This document shows positions 7,169 through 10,176 of a DNA stretch of 10,176 nucleotides, in pieces; the stretch's first letter is position 1; each line of letters opens with the position of its first letter. The position numbers were made by a program, and so were the translations under genes. Source of the DNA: JBLHKE01 sp047619485 (GTDB taxonomy: Bacteria; Verrucomicrobiota; Verrucomicrobiia; Verrucomicrobiales; DEV007); NCBI GenBank assembly GCA_047619485.1, contig JBLHKE010000243.1, positions 1-10,176 of the forward strand. The letters run 5' to 3'. The notes beneath the pieces are model-generated. The model made no database searches. It had not been told where the DNA came from and saw nothing but the letters and a program-made list of their open reading frames with translations.

Positions 7169-7608
7169 ATGCAAATAGCCCTAGGCGTCCCTATGCCTAC
7201 GGCAGCCCCAGAACTACCTCCGATCACCGACCAGACGAAGTTCAACGTCGAACGCTGGGACGAACTTTGCGCCGACCGGTTCTACGCATCTCTAGATCAT
7301 CGCATCGAGACCGACACCAACGGCAAAGTCATCGTAAGGGGTTGTCAGGAAATAAGTCATACAAAAGATGCGCAGGAATTTTAGCCAGCACCAAGGCAGA
7401 TTTCAGCGATTATAGTGGGCTATTTGAGTTGGAAGCTAACGTGGGTGATGGCCAAAATAACCAGCAGATTGTAGGAGTTAATTACTGACAAGCCCTAAGT
7501 CCTCCTCCAGCCTTCGACCGCAGCATGCGTTTCTACATAGCGGCCGACCCCGAAGGTGAGCCCCAACCACACTCAACGATCTGCCCTGAGTTCCCCCAGA
7601 CCGTGTAG
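7169..7608 (+). pseudogene. Uma2-type nuclease remnant, internally deleted and interrupted by a MITE-like element
   Basis: The opening reads PELPPITDQTKFNVERWDEL, then a CADRFYASLDHRIETD stretch ending in NGKVIV. This is the characteristic start of Uma2 (DUF820) proteins in Verrucomicrobia and cyanobacteria; the first Met is at 7169, with an alternative at 7193. After codon 56 (GTA, 7334-7336) a 158-bp insertion begins and introduces a stop at 7382-7384. Removing the insertion and one copy of its TAA duplication joins V56 to SPPPAF in frame, the usual Uma2 continuation. The frame then runs DRSMRFYIAADPEG and ends ICPEFPQTV with TAG at 7606-7608, resembling a Uma2 C-terminus. The restored protein would be only 92 residues, against about 190 in the family: the middle, which carries the PD-(D/E)XK catalytic residues, is missing. 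So two lesions exist and no active nuclease can be made. The family call rests on motif recall, not a search. Confidence 0.7.
7338..7495 (+). mobile_element. MITE-like element, copy 1 (158 bp), inserted in the Uma2 gene
   Basis: The ends are inverted repeats: 7338-7364 and the reverse complement of 7469-7495 agree at 22 of 27 positions, both beginning GGGsTTGTCAG. The element is flanked by TAA direct repeats (7335-7337 and 7496-7498), and clean removal restores the host reading frame. It encodes no transposase. The inner part matches the copy at the right edge of the window at 118 of 122 bases, with no gaps. A 3-bp TNA duplication is known for some IS5-family groups, so such a transposase may move it; that is inference. 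A short open frame inside differs between copies by three amino-acid changes against one silent change, so it is unlikely to be coding. Confidence 0.8.
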
Positions 7609-7640
7609 CCGGTTCCGCACCAAACCGCATCTGGTCTCCC

Positions 7641-8699
7641 TCACTTCAAGTCCCCAACCCCATACTCGTTCTTCGGATTGCGATACATCGAGTGCAAGTG
7701 ATCTAGCGGATCCCCACCGAGATCTTGGCAGGCGTATTCGATGATCAGCGTCGGCCCCTGGAGACGGTACGAAATATCGCTCTCGACCGTCGTCGGCCCA
7801 CTCCACGCGAAGGTCATCTGATTCACCTCTGCCATCAACTGCTCGAGGCGCTTGCCCGCCTGTTTGGCGGGAAGATCACCGACGTATTCCATTAGCAGCG
7901 CCTTCACCAATCCGCGTTGCTCGTCATTGAACTTTTTACAAGCAAAGCCCGTCGGCTCTGGAATCACTCCGTCCTTCGTGGATGGCGCGGTCGCAATCCC
8001 ACCACGCTTCTTACTGATGATCGCTTCACGTTTCTGCTCATCGCTCAGGGAATTGATCAACTCGTAAGCGACACCGACCTCGCCCTCCATCACCTCAATT
8101 TTTTTACCCGCATATTTGATCGCCCTCGGCTGCGTCCCGATGAACGACGGCGACAGGCTGATCTTTTCGCCATGGAAGCTCAGGTTGATCGCCACATGAT
8201 GCCCATCCAACTGGATCGCCCAAGGCTTCGTCGCCGACGGCTCGCCGAAGATCGCCAACCAGAAATTTTCCGCCCCAAAGCCGGGGCGAGGTTTTCCATT
8301 TCGCAGCAGTAGATCATCCGCCAACATGACGTTGCGCGCCTTCTCATATCCCTGCTGGCTCATCACGATTCTCAACAGGTTGCAGGCAAGCTTCAGCTGC
8401 CCCTTGTCACAATCGCCAAGCCGCACCCCACCCTGCGGCCCACGTGGCGGCGTATTCGTCCAGATCCCCCGCTCCTTGCTGTCGTAGGCAAGCAGCGCCT
8501 GCTTCTTTAAATCACCACCAAGAGATTCCAGAAATTTGTGAGCGAAGTTCGCCATTGCGTCCGGGTTGCCATTTTTCTCAGCAGGCGGCGAGTAGCCCGC
8601 GAGGACTTTGCTCACAAGAGACGCGTGCTTCGTCTCTTGGGCATGACAGGCTCCGCAGATCACGGCAACCAACGAAAAGATCCAAAACGCATTTTTCAT
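7641..8699 (-). CDS. Secreted DUF3500-family protein of unknown function
   Basis: The protein has 352 residues. The N-terminus is a classical signal peptide: MKNAF, a hydrophobic stretch 6-16, and a likely signal peptidase I site after CHA at residue 20. The cysteines at 15 and 18 do not fit a lipobox. The rest fits DUF3500: NFAHKFLESL (51-60), WLAIFGEPS (147-155), WAIQLDGHHVAINLSFHGEK (160-179) with the family's GHH, SPSFIGTQP, EVGVAYELINSLSDEQK, TFAWSG (296-301), YRLQGPTLIIEYACQ, and near the end DHLHSMYRNPKNEYG (333-347). The conserved His and Asp residues suggest a metal- or ligand-binding site outside the cytoplasm, but the family has no established activity that I know of. It is convergent with the Uma2 remnant, 32 bases away, and stands alone. 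Its promoter candidate abuts the ATG. Confidence 0.85.
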   Translation of the reverse strand: MKNAFWIFSLVAVICGACHAQETKHASLVSKVLAGYSPPAEKNGNPDAMANFAHKFLESLGGDLKKQALLAYDSKERGIWTNTPPRGPQGGVRLGDCDKGQLKLACNLLRIVMSQQGYEKARNVMLADDLLLRNGKPRPGFGAENFWLAIFGEPSATKPWAIQLDGHHVAINLSFHGEKISLSPSFIGTQPRAIKYAGKKIEVMEGEVGVAYELINSLSDEQKREAIISKKRGGIATAPSTKDGVIPEPTGFACKKFNDEQRGLVKALLMEYVGDLPAKQAGKRLEQLMAEVNQMTFAWSGPTTVESDISYRLQGPTLIIEYACQDLGGDPLDHLHSMYRNPKNEYGVGDLK

Positions 8700-8705
8700 A
8701 CGACC

Positions 8706-8734
8706 AGTCTAACAAGCCCTCCGGTTCAGCACAA
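8706..8734 (-). promoter_or_regulatory. Candidate promoter of the DUF3500 gene, positioned for a leaderless mRNA
   Basis: On the minus strand TTGTGC (8734-8729), a 17-base spacer, and TAGACT (8711-8706) each match 4 of 6 consensus bases. Only six bases (GGTCGT) separate the -10 from the ATG at 8699, so transcription starting 7 bases downstream would begin at the A of the start codon. There is no Shine-Dalgarno sequence in that stretch. Confidence 0.4.
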
Positions 8735-8894
8735 GGCGAGGCACTTGCGAATTTCACCCTCAGATCCGACTTCAGACTCCACTTCGAAGTCGACGCAATG
8801 CGATTACGATGAGCCGAGAACAGGCAATGGTTTGCTACCGGATCACCTAGTGGTAACGGATTTTGCCCTCAAGCCAATCGATCTAAGTTTTCCC

Positions 8895-8922
8895 TTGCGA
8901 AATCCCTTTCTCTGGGCAGAAT
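8895..8922 (+). promoter_or_regulatory. Candidate promoter of tRNA-Arg
   Basis: TTGCGA (8895-8900), a 16-base spacer, and CAGAAT (8917-8922), the same -10 hexamer as the gcvT promoter candidate. A start near 8929 would give a 5' leader of about 36 bases before the tRNA. The rest of the 265-base gap 8700-8964 shows nothing else I can support. Confidence 0.35.
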
Positions 8923-8949
8923 ACACCTCGTTCTTCGGGCATGCCAGCC

Positions 8950-9053
8950 CGCTAGAAAGAGAAAGCACCCGTAGCTCAGCTGGATAGAGTGCCTGACTAC
9001 GAATCAGGAGGTCGGGAGTTCGAATCTCTCCGGGTGTATTTTCTCTTTCAGCG
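8950..9053 (+). repeat. Inverted repeat enclosing the tRNA, extending its acceptor stem
   Basis: The arm 8950-8964 (CGCTAGAAAGAGAAA) abuts the tRNA 5' end. The arm 9040-9053 (TTTCTCTTTCAGCG) follows the 3' end after two bases. All 14 bases of the 3' arm pair with the 5' arm, leaving only A8954 bulged. Together with the 7-bp acceptor stem this makes a nearly continuous 21-bp helix in the precursor. Confidence 0.7.
8965..9038 (+). tRNA. tRNA-Arg (anticodon ACG)
   Basis: 74 bases fold as a full cloverleaf. The acceptor stem is GCACCCG/CGGGTGT with G1-U72, and the discriminator is A. The D-stem GCTC/GAGT closes on a G-U pair and its loop contains TGG. The anticodon stem CCTGA/TCAGG holds loop CTACGAA with anticodon ACG (inosine-modified in the mature tRNA, reading CGU/CGC/CGA). 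The variable loop is AGGTC and the T-arm GGGAG-TTCGAAT-CTCTC. The 3' CCA is not encoded and must be added. No duplicate of the 3' end is visible downstream, so there is no sign of an integrated element using it as an attachment site. Confidence 0.95.
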
Positions 9054-9064
9054 AGCCTTGCAAC

Positions 9065-9082
9065 TTCCCGCAAATCCGGGAA
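9065..9082. other. Small hairpin after the tRNA
   Basis: TTCCCG (9065-9070) and CGGGAA (9077-9082) form a 6-bp stem around a 6-base loop. With no T-tract, a terminator role for the tRNA transcript is only a possibility. Confidence 0.25.
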
Positions 9083-9114
9083 AAGAACCAGCCACTCGAT
9101 CGACCCGGCTACTT

Positions 9115-9138
9115 GGAGGGGGCGATGCCTCCCCCTCC
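9115..9138. terminator. GC-rich stem-loop, possible terminator
   Basis: GGAGGGGG (9115-9122) pairs perfectly with CCCCCTCC (9131-9138) around an 8-base loop, about 80 bases after the tRNA and just past the 3' end of the minus-strand coding remnants. It is a very stable stem, but no T-run follows on either strand, so rho-independent termination is not assured. It could serve transcripts from both sides. Confidence 0.35.
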
Positions 9139-9169
9139 CAACCCCCACTCGCTGTCGAGCCTAGCGGTT

Positions 9170-9487
9170 TCAAAATCTTGAGCGCAAGAGAACGACACAA
9201 AGTTCCACGAACCCGATCGAACCGAGCAAAATCTGCAGAACATATCGCGAGCCATTCTCTTCTATCAACCTGTACTGACGAAGCTTCGCTAGCACCGTTT
9301 CTTTGCGCTGATCCGTCGGCAACCCCGAGATTTCTAAAAAATCGCCCCTTTCGATCAGCTTCCTGTATCTCAGCACATCGAGCGCGTTTCCAAGTGCACT
9401 CTGTCCTATCGTTCGAGGTGTATTTTCCGGATTCAGATGATCCGTGTAGTCGCGACCGTCATTGATTCTAGGGCACCTCCGAAAACC
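9170..9487 (-). pseudogene. Coding remnant, C-terminal part with a terminal membrane segment
   Basis: Reading the minus strand from just after the TGA at 9490-9488, 105 codons run to a TGA at 9172-9170 with protein-like composition: INDGRDYTDHLNPENTP, LGNALDVLRYRKLIERGDFL, LPTDQRKETVLAKLRQYRLI, then a hydrophobic stretch YVLQILLGSIGFVELCVVLL at the C-terminus that could cross a membrane. There is no ATG in this frame. A GTG at 9376 would give only 68 residues and discard natural-looking sequence upstream, so I think the 5' end is lost. The frame is the same as that of the 50-codon piece 9488-9640, separated by one stop, which suggests a nonsense mutation in one gene. I do not recognise the family. 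Confidence 0.45.
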
Positions 9488-9640
9488 TCATGCGGGCTGG
9501 AGCTTGATAAAATCCCCGCTGTCTTCGTTGCTAAAGCGCCCACTATCACCAGATAGCTTAGCGTTTATCGCCTCGCCAGCGGGAATTTTCTCTGCGCCCC
9601 ATTTCCACAGCAGGTTTCCGGAGCTGCCCTCTATCCACAT
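9488..9640 (-). pseudogene. Coding remnant, 50 codons, middle part of a decayed gene (or a small gene)
   Basis: ATG at 9640 opens MWIEGSSGNLLWKWGAEKIP, then AGEAINAKLSGDSGRFSNED and a short end to TGA at 9490-9488. The composition looks coding. It overlaps the end of the upstream fragment (stop at 9633-9631) by 10 bases in another frame, and continues in frame past its own stop into the 105-codon remnant. Either it is the middle of one gene broken by a frameshift near 9631-9670 and a nonsense codon at 9488-9490, or a separate tiny gene with overlapping start. The first seems likelier. Confidence 0.4.
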
Positions 9641-10005
9641 ATGCCTGCACGACCCTCGAGTCGCTTGTCATCCATTTTCGCAAAACAGTCATCAAATCGA
9701 TCGGTCTCATCATCATGCCCATCCAAGTAATCTAGGAGAGCCCCGACCTTCTCCTCATCACTGATTGGCATGCCCTCAATCATCTTGCGCGCCACACTCC
9801 AGAAGAGACTTCGAATCATGGATGCATCAATGATCTCTGCGATTGAGTCGGGATTACCTGAATGCTCCCATTTTGGCACCAGCTCTTTTTCGGCTTCAGA
9901 CCCACCATTTCTCACGCCAAAAACAATTGCCTGATATCCACAGCCATCCCCTCCACAACCTCGAGCTCTAGGTCGTATCCGCCCCCCCCTTCCGCGCAGC
10001 TCCAA
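9631..10005 (-). pseudogene. Coding remnant, N-terminal/central part of a decayed gene, unrecognised
   Basis: A minus-strand frame is open from about 10044 to the TAG at 9633-9631. Its best part, residues 35-115 of the reading that begins at TTG 10005, is convincingly coding: SEAEKELVPKWEHSGN, IAEIIDASMIRSLFWSVARK, ISDEEKVGALLDYLDGHDDE, FDDCFAKMDDKRLEG. Before that the sequence turns Arg/Gly/Cys-rich just after a run of eight G (C8 on the plus strand at 9982-9989), a sign that the true frame changes there. There is no good start codon, and the 5' end runs into the second MITE copy at 10055. I do not recognise the family and treat it as the largest piece of a broken gene. Confidence 0.45.
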
Positions 10006-10054
10006 ACAGATTAGCAGCAGACAAATCTGAACAGCGTAATGGATCCAGCCCTAA

Positions 10055-10176
10055 GGGCTTGTCAGTAAATAACTCCTACAATCTGCTGGTTATTTTGGCC
10101 ATCACCCGCGTTAGCTTCCAACTCAAATAGCCCGCTATCATCGCTGAAATCTGCCTTGGTGCTGGCTAAAATTCCT
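10055..10176 (-). mobile_element. MITE-like element, copy 2, inverted, truncated by the window edge
   Basis: The terminal sequence GGGCTTGTCAGTAAATAA starts at 10055, preceded on the plus strand by TAA (10052-10054). The 122 visible bases are the reverse complement of 7374-7495 with 4 substitutions and no gaps. Copy 1 predicts that the element ends 36 bases beyond the window, near 10212, followed by TAA. It lies at the 5' side of the decayed minus-strand gene. Confidence 0.8.

Larger units (their letters stand above)
9054..10054. other. Accessory stretch without an intact gene, between the tRNA and MITE copy 2
   Basis: About 1 kb, more AT-rich to the eye than the gcv operon, holding two stem-loops and three minus-strand coding fragments (listed separately). 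The plus-strand open frames here lack protein-like composition. I see no transposase, integrase or direct repeat that would explain its origin. Confidence 0.5.

Noticed and set aside
7374..7490. Short open frame inside the MITE (ILASTKADFSDYSG... to the TGA near 7488)
   Set aside because: Between the two copies three of four differences change the amino acid, which argues against selection on a protein; the frame also has no start of its own.
8843..9148. 101-codon minus-strand frame containing GEIRTPDLLIRSQALYPAEL
   Set aside because: This well-known false protein sequence arises from translating a tRNA gene backwards; it lies across tRNA-Arg.
8965..9170. tRNA-Arg as an integration site for a genomic island
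   Set aside because: I found no repeat of the tRNA 3' end downstream within the window and no integrase gene; an att site beyond the right edge cannot be tested here.
9488..9490. In-frame TGA as a possible selenocysteine codon
   Set aside because: There is no convincing SECIS-like hairpin just after it, and the surrounding gene has other lesions, so a nonsense mutation is simpler.
1..10176. CRISPR array, rRNA, phage or toxin-antitoxin modules
   Set aside because: No regularly spaced direct repeats, rRNA-like sequence, or recognisable phage or toxin-antitoxin genes were seen on either strand.

Overview
The window looks like a bacterial chromosome segment, most likely from the Verrucomicrobiota, with Planctomycetota the main alternative. 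The reasons are GC-rich C-ending codons in the gcv genes, weak or absent Shine-Dalgarno sequences, a secreted DUF3500-type protein, and a Uma2-type gene start of the kind common in those phyla. The lineage is inferred from gene style; there is no rRNA or marker phylogeny here.

Layout. (1) 1-1613, minus: the first 537 codons of a large protein that runs off the left edge, resembling the N-terminal part of a SNF2-type helicase. (2) 1742-2590, minus: a rhomboid-fold membrane protein without the catalytic serine motif and with a C-terminal zinc-binding tail. (3) 2761-7062, plus: a compact gcvT-gcvH-gcvP operon encoding the T, H and P proteins of the glycine cleavage system. P-protein decarboxylates glycine onto the lipoyl arm of H, and T passes the one-carbon unit to tetrahydrofolate. 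The L-protein gene is not here. (4) 7169-7608, plus: a Uma2-type nuclease gene that has lost its middle and is split by a 158-bp MITE-like element. (5) 7641-8699, minus: an exported DUF3500-family protein. (6) 8965-9038, plus: tRNA-Arg(ACG), enclosed in a long inverted repeat that extends its acceptor stem. (7) 9054-10054: a region more AT-rich than the gcv operon, with no intact gene but three minus-strand coding fragments that seem to come from one or two decayed genes. (8) 10055 to the right edge: a second copy of the same MITE, inverted.

The first 7 kb is ordinary core-genome content. The last 3 kb is accessory or decaying DNA, bounded by two inverted copies of a non-autonomous element. 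The best evidence that the element is mobile is that removing it together with one TAA duplicate restores the Uma2 reading frame exactly at the expected V-SPPPA motif. No CRISPR array, complete transposase, phage gene or clearly novel multi-gene defence system is visible.
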